From: Bradyrhizobium sp. ARR65
GTDB lineage: Bacteria > Pseudomonadota > Alphaproteobacteria > Rhizobiales > Xanthobacteraceae
Length of the DNA stretch: 38,565 nt
Assembly: GCF_000472385.1 (NCBI RefSeq)
Contig: NZ_AWZU01000020.1
Coordinates: forward strand, 1 to 38,565
Reading direction: 5' to 3'
A program made the translations under genes and the position numbers. A model generated the notes under the pieces. That model worked only from the letters and a program-made list of their open reading frames with translations, was not told where the DNA came from and did not search any database. Below are positions 22,616-30,072 of the stretch, piece after piece (positions within the stretch are counted from its first letter, which is position 1; each line of letters opens with the position of its first letter).

Positions 22616-23878
22616 ATGTCTTCTACCACAAGCGACGTCGCCATCATCGGTGCCGGCCCCGCCGGGCTGATTGCGGCCGAGGTGCTGGCGCAGGGCGGCG
22701 CCGGCGTCACGGTGTTCGACGCTATGCCGTCTGCGGGGCGCAAGCTTCTGATGGCCGGCCGGGGCGGGCTCAATCTCACCCACAGCGAGCCGTTGCCGCA
22801 GTTTCTGGCACGCTATCGCGAGGCAAGGCCGAAGCTGGAAGCTGCGATCGCGGCGTTTCCGCCGGAACGCTTGCGCGAATGGAGCGAGGCGCTCGGCCAG
22901 CCGACCTTTGTCGGCTCCAGCGGGCGGGTGTTTCCCGAAGCATTCAAAGCCTCTCCTTTGCTGCGCGCCTGGCTGCGGCGGCTCGATGCCGCGGGCGTGC
23001 GCTTTGGGTTTCGTCATCGCTGGGCCGGATGGGACGCCGAGGGCCGCTTGCTGTTTCGCGCTCCCGACGGAGAAAGGCTCGTACAGGCGCGCGCCACCGT
23101 GCTGGCGCTCGGCGGGGCGAGCTGGCCCCGGCTCGGCGCGGATGCCGCGTGGGCCGAGATCCTCGCAACAAAGGGCGTCACGATTGCGCCATTCAAGCCG
23201 GCCAATTGCGGCTTCAAGGTTGACTGGTCGGATCTCTTTCGCACCCGTTTTGAGGGACAGCCGCTCAAGGGCGCTGCGTTGTCGTTCGGCTCGGAAAGCG
23301 TCCGAGGCGAAGCGATCGTGACGCGTAACGGGCTGGAGGGCGGCGCAATCTATGCGCTTGCGGCGGACTTACGTACTGCAATCGAAAGCAATGGCGCGGC
23401 GATGCTGCAGGTTGCCTTGCGTCCCGATCTCGAGCAGAGCGAACTTGCAAAGCGGCTGGCGGCGCCTCGGGGAAAGCAATCGCTGTCGAATTTTCTCCGC
23501 AAGTCTGTCCAGCTATCGCCCGTCGCAATCGGGCTGCTGCAGGAAGCGGCGATCGCTTCCGGTGTTTCCCTGTCCTCGCTGTCTCCGGAGAAGCTTGCCG
23601 CGCTGATCAACGTGGTACCGATCAGGCTGACCGGCGTGGCGCCGATCGCGCGCGCGATTTCGAGTGCGGGCGGCATAGCGCTTGATGAACTCGATACGGA
23701 TTTCATGGTCCGCCGCTTGCCCGGCGTCTTCGCCGCGGGCGAAATGCTGGATTGGGAGGCGCCGACCGGCGGCTATCTGTTGCAGGCCTGTTTTGCCACC
23801 GGCGTCGCTGCTGGCGAGGGCGCGCTGCGGTGGCTGAAGAGGATTGAGTGCGATACGCCAGCGCGGATCGTGCGCTGA
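22616..23878 (+). CDS. HI0933-family FAD flavoprotein (TIGR03862-like)
   Basis: A 420-residue NAD(P)/FAD-dependent oxidoreductase of the HI0933/BaiN family. The N-terminal dinucleotide-binding loop GAGPAG (12-17) and the family signature RKLLMAGRGGLNLTHSE follow in order. The C-terminal FAD-binding segment FAAGEMLDWEAPTGGYLLQACFATG is also typical. The biochemical role of this family is not well established; some members reduce or dehydrate bile acids or flavin-linked substrates, which should not be transferred here. Starts at 22613 and 22616 are both ATG, and neither has a good ribosome binding site. The frame continuing upstream to 21926 is read-through across the SDR and repeat. Confidence 0.85.
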   Translation: MSSTTSDVAIIGAGPAGLIAAEVLAQGGAGVTVFDAMPSAGRKLLMAGRGGLNLTHSEPLPQFLARYREARPKLEAAIAAFPPERLREWSEALGQPTFVGSSGRVFPEAFKASPLLRAWLRRLDAAGVRFGFRHRWAGWDAEGRLLFRAPDGERLVQARATVLALGGASWPRLGADAAWAEILATKGVTIAPFKPANCGFKVDWSDLFRTRFEGQPLKGAALSFGSESVRGEAIVTRNGLEGGAIYALAADLRTAIESNGAAMLQVALRPDLEQSELAKRLAAPRGKQSLSNFLRKSVQLSPVAIGLLQEAAIASGVSLSSLSPEKLAALINVVPIRLTGVAPIARAISSAGGIALDELDTDFMVRRLPGVFAAGEMLDWEAPTGGYLLQACFATGVAAGEGALRWLKRIECDTPARIVR

Positions 23879-23955
23879 GGCCTGTGGGAATTTCCAAGAT
23901 GGTTCAAGTGTGATTCACGCTGATCAATTCCCAACGTGGCCTAGCGTTTGACGCA

Positions 23956-24651
23956 TCACCGGGCATCCTCTCGAAGGGTTCCGATGCCGGCCAGGATCAG
24001 GTCGATGCCTGCAAGGAATTGCTCGCGGTCGTCGTGCTCGCGTAGCTGCGTCGCCACCTGACGCACAAAGGAGTACTCTGAGGGGTCGAGCTGCGCCCAC
24101 CGTGCGGCCACGGCCCCGAGAAACGTCGCCCGATCCGTCCCAGGCGGGACGAGGCGGGCATTCGCGGCGTTCTGTCCGGCGACGCCGAGGACGTAGTTCA
24201 CGAGCGCAGACGCGGCGTCGAACTGCGCGCGTTCTGGGACACCAAGCGCCCGGAGCCGCCCGCCGATGCCCTCGAGGATCTGTAGCATTGCGGGCCGCCA
24301 CGGCTCTCGGAAGAGCTGGGCGCCCGCCCAGGGGTGCGCATCGATCGCGTCGAACACACCAAGGGCGATGGCGCGGATTGCCTCCCGCGGCTCCGCGCCA
24401 CTCACGACCCCAGTCATGACACGGGCGACGACCTCGTCGGTCGCGGCCGCGAGCAGCTCGCTCTTGTCGGCGACATGCCAGTAGATCGCCCCGCTCCCTG
24501 TCGCCAGACGAGCCGCGAGTGCGCGGAAGGTCAGGGCGCTCTCGCCGTCGGTGTCGAGGATCTTTATCGCGGCCTCGACGATCCGCTCCTTTGAGAGCGC
24601 GTCCATGCGCCGTTCGGTCCGTGGAGTCTTGGTTTGAGTCTTGGTCGCCAT
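23956..24651 (-). CDS. TetR-family repressor, divergent from a TetX-like monooxygenase
   Basis: A 231-residue repressor. The helix-turn-helix is TFRALAARLATGSGAIYWHV (residues 41-60), close to the tetracycline-repressor type with YWHV. The C-terminal domain is a TetR_C ligand fold (ETDEVVARVMTG region onward). ATG 24651 is preferred over the frame's first codon at 24696 because the leader would run into the operators. It faces away from the FAD monooxygenase and is separated by two palindromes (24672-24714). This is the classical layout in which the repressor controls itself and the divergent enzyme. The ligand could be the enzyme's substrate, which is inference. Confidence 0.9.
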   Translation of the reverse strand: MATKTQTKTPRTERRMDALSKERIVEAAIKILDTDGESALTFRALAARLATGSGAIYWHVADKSELLAAATDEVVARVMTGVVSGAEPREAIRAIALGVFDAIDAHPWAGAQLFREPWRPAMLQILEGIGGRLRALGVPERAQFDAASALVNYVLGVAGQNAANARLVPPGTDRATFLGAVAARWAQLDPSEYSFVRQVATQLREHDDREQFLAGIDLILAGIGTLREDAR

Positions 24652-24661
24652 GAACTGTATC

Positions 24662-24690
24662 TTGACATGGATGGAACGCTGTTCCAATAC
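24662..24690 (+). promoter_or_regulatory. Candidate promoter for the FAD monooxygenase
   Basis: TTGACA (24662-24667) matches the -35 consensus. Seventeen bases later CAATAC (24685-24690) is a poor -10. Operator 1 (24672-24686) fills the spacer, so bound repressor would block polymerase. The -10 assignment is weak. Confidence 0.35.
24672..24686. promoter_or_regulatory. TetR operator 1
   Basis: TGGAACGCTGTTCCA is a perfect inverted repeat (TGGAAC/GTTCCA with a 3-base centre) lying between the divergent TetR and monooxygenase genes. It differs from operator 2 by one central base. Confidence 0.75.
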
Positions 24691-24699
24691 CGCCAACTA

Positions 24700-24714
24700 T
24701 GGAACGCCGTTCCA
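24700..24714. promoter_or_regulatory. TetR operator 2
   Basis: TGGAACGCCGTTCCA repeats operator 1 with one central base changed. The two centres are 28 bases apart, close to but not exactly three helical turns, so two dimers could bind on nearly the same face. Site 2 lies between site 1 and the monooxygenase start. Confidence 0.75.
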
Positions 24715-24737
24715 GTCCACTTCTGCCAGTCCACTTC
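24712..24737 (+). repeat. 12-bp direct repeat in the monooxygenase leader
   Basis: CCAGTCCACTTC occurs twice (24712-24723 and 24726-24737), separated by two bases. The first copy overlaps the end of operator 2 and the second ends about 14 bases before the start codon. It looks like a recent small duplication; no function is evident. Confidence 0.6.
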
Positions 24738-24750
24738 CGAAAGGCACCAG

Positions 24751-25905
24751 ATGACGATGCCCATCACGATTGTCGGTGCGGGCCTTGGCGGCCTCACCCT
24801 CGCACGCGTCCTCCATATTCACGGCATCCCCGCGACGATCTACGAGGCGGAGCCCTCGGCGGACGCCCGCACGCAGGGCGGGATGCTCGATATCCACGAG
24901 GACGACGGCCAGTTCGCGCTCAAGGCGGCAGGTCTGTTCGACGCGTTCCTCGGCTTGATCCACGAAGGTGGCCAAGCCTCGCGGGTGCTCGACCGGCACG
25001 GGAAGGTGTTCCTTGAGGAGCCCGACGACGGCAAAGGCGGACGGCCCGAGGTGCGTCGGGGCGATCTGCGGCGCATTCTCCTCGATTCCCTGCCTGCCGA
25101 GACGGTGCTGTGGGGGAAGAGGCTCACCGGTGTCGCGGCGCTCGGCGACGGCCGACATGAGCTGACATTCGCGGACGGCTCCACTGTGAGCACCGAACTC
25201 CTCGTCGGGGCCGACGGCGCCTGGTCGAAAGTCCGGCCGCTGCTGTCGGGCGCCAAGCCCGAGTATGTCGGCACGACGTTCATCGAGACTTACTTGTACG
25301 ACGCCGACGCACGGCACCCCGCGGCGGCCGAAGCGGTCGGCGGCGGCGCAATGTTCGCGCCCGCCCCGGGAAAGGGGATCTTCGCGCATCGCGAGCCAGG
25401 GAGCGTCCTCCACGCATACATCGCGCTGAACCGTCCCGCCGAGTGGATTGCGGGCATCGATTTCACCGACGCCAGCACCGCGACGGCCCGGATTGCGGCC
25501 GAGTTCGACGGGTGGGCGCCGGCGCTCACCGCGCTGATCACCGACGGCGACACCCCGCCGGTCCCGCGCGTGCTTCACGCTCTTCCGAACGGGCATCGAT
25601 GGGACCGCGTGCCTGGGGTGACGCTGCTTGGTGACGCCGCGCACCTGGCGCCGCCAGCGGGCGAGGGCGCGAACCTGGCGATGCTCGACGGCGCCGAACT
25701 CGGGAAGGCGATCGCCGCGCGCCCCGATGACGTCGAAGCGGCGCTCGCCGCCTACGAAGAAGCGATGTTCCCTCGCAGTCAGACGGCCGCCGCAGAGTCG
25801 CACCGGGTACTGGCGCTCTGCCTCGACGACCGCGCGCCGCTCGGACTCATCGACTTCTTCACCGGTGCGATCAAGGGGGAGCGCGACCGACCCGCACAGT
25901 CCTGA
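24751..25905 (+). CDS. TetX-like FAD-dependent monooxygenase
   Basis: A 384-residue class A flavoprotein hydroxylase (PF01494). The GAGLGG loop (9-14) binds the FAD ADP part, and LLGDAAHLAPPAGEGANLA carries the second FAD motif. Stretches such as TQGGMLDIHEDDGQFALKAAG and PEVRRGDLRRILLDSLP match my recollection of the tetracycline destructase TetX at corresponding places, and the length is the same. It would use NAD(P)H and O2 to hydroxylate an aromatic or polyketide-like substrate. A role in tetracycline inactivation is possible, but many soil homologs have other or unknown substrates. ATG 24751 follows AAGG. The pair with TetR may be acquired, as the flanking genes are unrelated. Confidence 0.85.
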   Translation: MTMPITIVGAGLGGLTLARVLHIHGIPATIYEAEPSADARTQGGMLDIHEDDGQFALKAAGLFDAFLGLIHEGGQASRVLDRHGKVFLEEPDDGKGGRPEVRRGDLRRILLDSLPAETVLWGKRLTGVAALGDGRHELTFADGSTVSTELLVGADGAWSKVRPLLSGAKPEYVGTTFIETYLYDADARHPAAAEAVGGGAMFAPAPGKGIFAHREPGSVLHAYIALNRPAEWIAGIDFTDASTATARIAAEFDGWAPALTALITDGDTPPVPRVLHALPNGHRWDRVPGVTLLGDAAHLAPPAGEGANLAMLDGAELGKAIAARPDDVEAALAAYEEAMFPRSQTAAAESHRVLALCLDDRAPLGLIDFFTGAIKGERDRPAQS

Positions 25906-25941
25906 TGCACCCCGCCGGCGTGCGACGGCGCGCGGCGCTTC

Positions 25942-27120
25942 TCATTCACCTGGAACCAGGCTCCTGAGTGGCTGCCGCGAGACTCGCTTGAGCTTCCGGC
26001 GCGACAGATACAACAGAATGCCCGTGATCATGAACAGCGGCATCAGGCCCGCCGCCAGCATGAACAGGAGCTTGCCCGGCCAGCCAAGAATGCTGCCGCG
26101 GTGAATGTCGAGCACGCTCGAAAGGATCCGCTCGCCGATGGTTTTGTCCGCGTAGATCTCGGACGATAGGATCTGGCCGGTAACGGCATCTACGCGAAAT
26201 TCGTCGCGCGCGCCCTCATGCGACACGCCCTGCACCCAGGACCGGATGCGCACGATCGTCCCGGCGCCGGCCGGCAGTGTGAGCTGGGCGGTTGCAAAGC
26301 GGCTGCCCTGTTCGTGCAAGAAGGTGGACCATGCACGATCGAGTGCGATCGCTCTGCCATCGGCTGTGCCGGTGCCGCGCGGCGGTTTTGGTTGCGTCAT
26401 CGCAGCGGTCGGACGCGACAGCAGCCAAGTGGCGCCGTTGCGATACCATTCGAATGAATACCAGAGGCCCGTGGAGGCGATCACCAAATAGATCGGCAAT
26501 ACCCAGGTGCCGACGACAGCATGCAGCGACCTGTGCAGGCCCCGGCCGCGCAACATCAGATTGGGCTTCAGCCACATCTTCACGCTGCCGGCGCGAGGGG
26601 GCCATCGTAGCACGAGGCCTGAGATCAGGAGCACGACCAGGCAGACGGTTGTGATTCCTGTGATCGTTCGGCCATAACCATTGCCGTCGCCGGGCAATAG
26701 CAGCCAGCGATGGAGTTTGCGGATAGTGACGAAGAAGTCCTCGCCGCGAGGTTTGCCCAGCACGTGCGCATCGTAGGGATCGACATAGACCGAGGATGGC
26801 CGCGAGCTGTCCTCGCTGCGAACAAACCGAACGCGCGCCGCCACGGCGAGATTGCTCGACAGCGTCACCGCCGAAACTTTCCCAACGCCGCCAGCCGCCC
26901 GCAGTCGTGCGATCAGCTCATCGGGTGTCAGCCTCGGAGTCGGGCGAGCCTCAACCCGCATTAGCCCGGCATTCAAATAGGCCTCGATTTCATCTTCGAA
27001 GCTCATTGTCGCGCCGGTGATCCCCATCAGGGCCAGCACCAGCGAGAATGCAAGGCCGATGATCGAATGAACCTGCAACAGCGCCGGTTTGATTGCGCGC
27101 ATGTTCATGAATGAAAGCAT
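25942..27120 (-). CDS. PepSY-associated membrane protein (siderophore-reductase type)
   Basis: A 392-residue inner-membrane protein of the PepSY-associated TM (PiuB-like) family. Four hydrophobic segments are seen: LLQVHSIIGLAFSLVLALMG, ITGITTVCLVVLLISGLVL, VVGTWVLPIYLVIASTGLWY and LLFMLAAGLMPLFMITGILL. A large periplasmic PepSY-bearing loop follows the first, with conserved His residues in IRKLHRWLLLPG and LHRSLHAVVG. Members commonly sit beside TonB siderophore receptors and are linked to ferric reduction. Here the gene begins within 14 bases of the receptor's stop. Several Met codons (27120, 27108, 27102) and a TTG at 27135 could start it. Convergent with the monooxygenase. Confidence 0.88.
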   Translation of the reverse strand: MLSFMNMRAIKPALLQVHSIIGLAFSLVLALMGITGATMSFEDEIEAYLNAGLMRVEARPTPRLTPDELIARLRAAGGVGKVSAVTLSSNLAVAARVRFVRSEDSSRPSSVYVDPYDAHVLGKPRGEDFFVTIRKLHRWLLLPGDGNGYGRTITGITTVCLVVLLISGLVLRWPPRAGSVKMWLKPNLMLRGRGLHRSLHAVVGTWVLPIYLVIASTGLWYSFEWYRNGATWLLSRPTAAMTQPKPPRGTGTADGRAIALDRAWSTFLHEQGSRFATAQLTLPAGAGTIVRIRSWVQGVSHEGARDEFRVDAVTGQILSSEIYADKTIGERILSSVLDIHRGSILGWPGKLLFMLAAGLMPLFMITGILLYLSRRKLKRVSRQPLRSLVPGE

Positions 27121-27131
27121 GTGCGGCGCGC

Positions 27132-29069
27132 TCAAAACTTCACCGTCGCCGAGAGCGACACGCGCCGCGCATCACCGATCGCGACGTTCAAGATGTTCAC
27201 GGCCGACGGATAGTAGACGGTGTCGAACAGGTTGTGGACGTTCAACTGGTAGATGACGGGCAGGTTTTCGTATTTTGTCTCGTAGGTCGCAAAGACGTCC
27301 GCGACGGTATAGGCCGGCAGCACGAACGTGTTGCTTGCGTCGCCGGGCCGATCGAGATCGAACTTGATGCCCGTCTCCCATTGCGTGCCTTCTTCGGGCG
27401 GGATGTTGGAGCCGATGACGATCCCGCCCGTGAGCGGCGCGATGGTCGAGGACGGCTTCGCCGACTGCATATAGCTTGCGTAGAGCGAAAGCTGTTCGGT
27501 GAGCTTGAGAATGGCCCCGCCAAGCGGGAGCACCTTGTCTCCGCTCAGATCGGTGTTGGTGACGAACGGCCGTCCTTTTCCGGCCAGTTGATCGAACTGC
27601 ATGTAACGCACGCCGCCGACGAGCGCGAGGCGGTTGGTCAGGTGCAGCGTGTCCTGAAAAAACAGGGATTGCTGGCCGAGCTTGTCGGTCTGGTCGCTGT
27701 CGCTGGCCGAGACTGTCGTGCCCGGCTGGACCAATTCGTAGGCTGGATTGTAGAAATTGAAGTTGGGCGTCGCCTGCCGGATCATGTCCTTGCGGTAGAT
27801 CGTGCGATATTGGGCGTCGCCGCCGAACAGCAAGTCGTTCCGCAGACCGCCCAGCCAGAAGCCGCCTTGCAGGTAGGACGTGCCATAACTGACATTGCTG
27901 AGCGAACCTTGCGTTCCGTCATCGCTGCGCTTTTCGATGCCAGTCTTGGCATCGACCGAGGTGATGCGGAGCTGATTGGCGCTGAAGGTTTCGGTATCGT
28001 AGCTGTAGGCCGCAAAAACCTTCCACTCCTCGTTGAGCCGCTGCTCGACGGAAGCCTGCATCAGGTCGGAAGTGCCCCACATGTTATTGAAGGGCTCGTC
28101 GAGCCTGCGCGTCGCGGGAATCGCAAGCGGCGCTTTCGTCGCCGCGTCGAAGGCGGTGCCGCGGTCGAACGGATAGAGAAAGTCGCGATGCTCATAGTTG
28201 AGCTGGACCGTGGTGGTCTCGCCATACCACGCGAGCGACGGGGCGATCAGCGTTTCGCGGTGGCGCCCGAAATTGCGCCAGTAGTCCTCGTTGACGCCAT
28301 AGGCGATGAAGCGGTAGGCGAGACCATCCTGGCCGATCGGGCCGGTGATGTCGAACGTCGCGTCGGCGCCGTTCTTGTTGCCGTAGGTCGAGCCGAGCAG
28401 CGTGATCGAGCCGTGCTGATAGAGCTCGGGGCGCTTGCTGATCGTGTTCACGATGCCGCCGGGGTCCATGATCCCGTACAGCAGCGACGCTGGGCCTTTC
28501 AGGACCTCGACGCTTTCGACTGTGGCATTGAGGCTGCGGCCCTGAACCAGCGGCATGCCGTTGCGCATGATCGAGCCGTCGCGATTGTCGCCGAAGCCGC
28601 GCCGGATGACGGCGTCCTGGGTGCCGGCGAGCGTGTTGGTCTGGGTGATGCCGCTGACATTGACGAGCGCGTCGTCGAGGTTGCGCGGCAACTGATCCTT
28701 CAGCACCTGCTCGGGCACGACGTTGACGACCTGCGAGGTGTCGAGTGGCGATGCGCCGCTGCGCAGAGTGGTCGCGCTGGGCGTAGCACGATAGCCGAGC
28801 TTGGCTTCAGACAGCGCTGCCGCTGCAGCGGCGGCGCGCTCAGACGGCGTGGTTGAGCGGGCGTGGCGTTTCGATCCTGTCGATGCGCTGCCGCCGCTTG
28901 GGTCCACCGAACTGACGACGCGGTCGCCGTCGCCGGCTTCCGCCTTTGTGCCGGTGCATCGACCGTCACAGATGGCAGGGGCACACTCGATTGGGCACCT
29001 GCGTTCGTGTTGGAAAGGGAAACATCGGCAAGAAGGATGACGGCCCCGATGAGAAGGTGCGCGTGACAC
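27132..29069 (-). CDS. TonB-dependent siderophore receptor, probably damaged
   Basis: An outer-membrane TonB receptor (FhuE/FoxA-like). The plug begins near TSQVVNVVPEQVLKDQLPRN and contains IRRGFGDNRDGSIMRNGMPL and VEVLKGPASLLYGIMDPGGIVNTISKRPE. The barrel ends with a C-terminal aromatic (VSLSATVKF). Two defects are visible. This frame has no signal peptide before the plug: its first ~100 residues are Arg/Ala-rich, and the export signal lies in another frame (29131-28700). Also, TGIKFDLDRPG joins directly to DASNTFVLPAY near 27335-27350, where relatives have about 100 further barrel residues. At 645 residues it is short for the class. It may be a pseudogene. Confidence 0.75.
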   Translation of the reverse strand: MSRAPSHRGRHPSCRCFPFQHERRCPIECAPAICDGRCTGTKAEAGDGDRVVSSVDPSGGSASTGSKRHARSTTPSERAAAAAAALSEAKLGYRATPSATTLRSGASPLDTSQVVNVVPEQVLKDQLPRNLDDALVNVSGITQTNTLAGTQDAVIRRGFGDNRDGSIMRNGMPLVQGRSLNATVESVEVLKGPASLLYGIMDPGGIVNTISKRPELYQHGSITLLGSTYGNKNGADATFDITGPIGQDGLAYRFIAYGVNEDYWRNFGRHRETLIAPSLAWYGETTTVQLNYEHRDFLYPFDRGTAFDAATKAPLAIPATRRLDEPFNNMWGTSDLMQASVEQRLNEEWKVFAAYSYDTETFSANQLRITSVDAKTGIEKRSDDGTQGSLSNVSYGTSYLQGGFWLGGLRNDLLFGGDAQYRTIYRKDMIRQATPNFNFYNPAYELVQPGTTVSASDSDQTDKLGQQSLFFQDTLHLTNRLALVGGVRYMQFDQLAGKGRPFVTNTDLSGDKVLPLGGAILKLTEQLSLYASYMQSAKPSSTIAPLTGGIVIGSNIPPEEGTQWETGIKFDLDRPGDASNTFVLPAYTVADVFATYETKYENLPVIYQLNVHNLFDTVYYPSAVNILNVAIGDARRVSLSATVKF

Positions 29070-29131
29070 TTTCCGGTTCGATTTTGATCATCTCCTGTCC
29101 GCAGACAACGACAATCGACATTGATCGTCAC
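28700..29131 (-). pseudogene. Out-of-frame signal peptide fragment of the TonB receptor
   Basis: In this frame a GTG at 29131 opens a peptide whose core HLLIGAVILLADVSLSNTNA is a good signal sequence. It is followed by QSSVPLPSVTVDAPAQRRKPATATA, which reads like the mature start of a rhizobial TonB receptor. The frame then degenerates into Arg/Pro-rich noise. The plug is encoded one base out of register. A single missing nucleotide somewhere between about 28860 and 28960 would join the two. It is a true frameshift or a sequencing error. Confidence 0.6.
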
Positions 29132-29596
29132 TTCGATTCACTTCCAAGTCAGGCAACAACATTCGCGACGGCGCCTCTAGCAGCCGCTGCGGATGAAGAG
29201 AACATCTGCCGGAATTGAATCTCTCTAAGCGCGAATGAACATCGCGAGCCATTCGTGGGCAGCGGCCGCGCATGCGCTTGATAGTTCGCGACTCGCACCT
29301 TGGGGAGCGTCGACCAGCGGCTTTCTGTCGCAGCCTGCCCGTAAGGTGGCTTGTGCAGCAAAATGCACTGAATGATGGTGGCACGGTGATGGATTTCGCG
29401 GAGCCTGTCATCGGCGTGCGTCCGCCCGACCGGTTAACTCTACCTCATCGTATCGATCTGCGCTGAAGGATCCTGCCGCTCACATCGCACCACCGAGACA
29501 GCGAACCTGTCCTGTCGGAAGGGGGGAACGTTGACAGACCGGCGGCATTGACGGTCGTCGGCAACTAGGCCGGCGTGCAAAGAGGAGGGAATGCAG
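29132..29596. other. Intergenic region upstream of the receptor and secreted protein
   Basis: This 465-base stretch separates the leftward receptor from the rightward secreted-protein gene, so it should hold both promoters. I see no convincing gene. A frame on the minus strand (29088-29411) has biased Arg/Ser content and no ribosome binding site. One 30-base direct repeat (29385-29414) recurs at 29974. I cannot identify an iron-regulatory box with confidence. Confidence 0.45.
29385..29414 (+). repeat. 30-bp direct repeat, copy 1
   Basis: GGTGATGGATTTCGCGGAGC plus the next ten bases match 29974-30003 at 29 of 30 positions. The copies are 589 bases apart and flank the small secreted protein gene at 29597. 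Confidence 0.75.
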
Positions 29597-29920
29597 ATGA
29601 GCAACGTTTATCTCGCGGCAGCATGCGGCATCGCGTTCCTGGGCGTTTGCAGCTTCGCAAACGCGCAAGGAACTGGGACGGGTTCAACTGCGACCGGCAC
29701 GGCTACGAACCAGTGTTGGGACGTGAGCAGCAATGTGGTCCGCGACAGAAGCGGCACCAATGCAACCGGGCCATCTGGAAACAGCACGGTCGGATCGGCC
29801 ACATCGCAGGGGCCAAGCTCCAGCACTTCTGCTTCGGGGTCTTCTGGTACCGGCGCTTCTTCAGGGACCAGCGCTAACGCCAATGCGTCGGCACGACCGC
29901 CGGGAATGCCAGACTGCTAG
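29597..29920 (+). CDS. Small secreted Ser/Thr/Gly-rich protein
   Basis: A 107-residue protein with a signal peptide (MSNVYLAAACGIAFLGVCSFANA, likely cut after ANA). The mature part is a low-complexity Gly/Ser/Thr region with Cys near residue 40 (NQCWD) and a terminal Cys (PGMPDC) that could pair. No family is recognised. ATG 29597 is chosen over 29591 because AGGAGG (29583-29588) is eight bases before it, the better spacing. It looks like a periplasmic or cell-surface protein of unknown role. Confidence 0.65.
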   Translation: MSNVYLAAACGIAFLGVCSFANAQGTGTGSTATGTATNQCWDVSSNVVRDRSGTNATGPSGNSTVGSATSQGPSSSTSASGSSGTGASSGTSANANASARPPGMPDC

Positions 29921-29973
29921 GTGCTGAGAATCCGAGGTAGTGTAGCGCGGCGAAAGCCGAACGAGTGCGACGG

Positions 29974-30003
29974 GGTGATGGGTTTCGCGGAGCCTGTCAT
30001 CGG
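29974..30003 (+). repeat. 30-bp direct repeat, copy 2
   Basis: Same element as at 29385-29414, with G for A at one position. It lies downstream of the secreted protein gene and before the convergent PLP-enzyme gene. Confidence 0.75.
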
Positions 30004-30072
30004 GTACATCCGCGTGACGCATTGGGTCAACTCCAGCCGAGATTGCTGGCCTCGTCGCGATAACGCGGCGCG

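Noticed and set aside
27111..28856. 581-codon plus-strand frame opposite the TonB receptor
   Set aside because: Low-complexity Val/Arg/Ala-rich translation, and the real receptor runs in the other strand.
29041..29091. A third frame beginning ATG 29091 (MIKIEPESVTRTFSS) before the receptor
   Set aside because: GGAG lies directly against the ATG, and it needs a further frame change to reach the signal peptide, so it is not supported.
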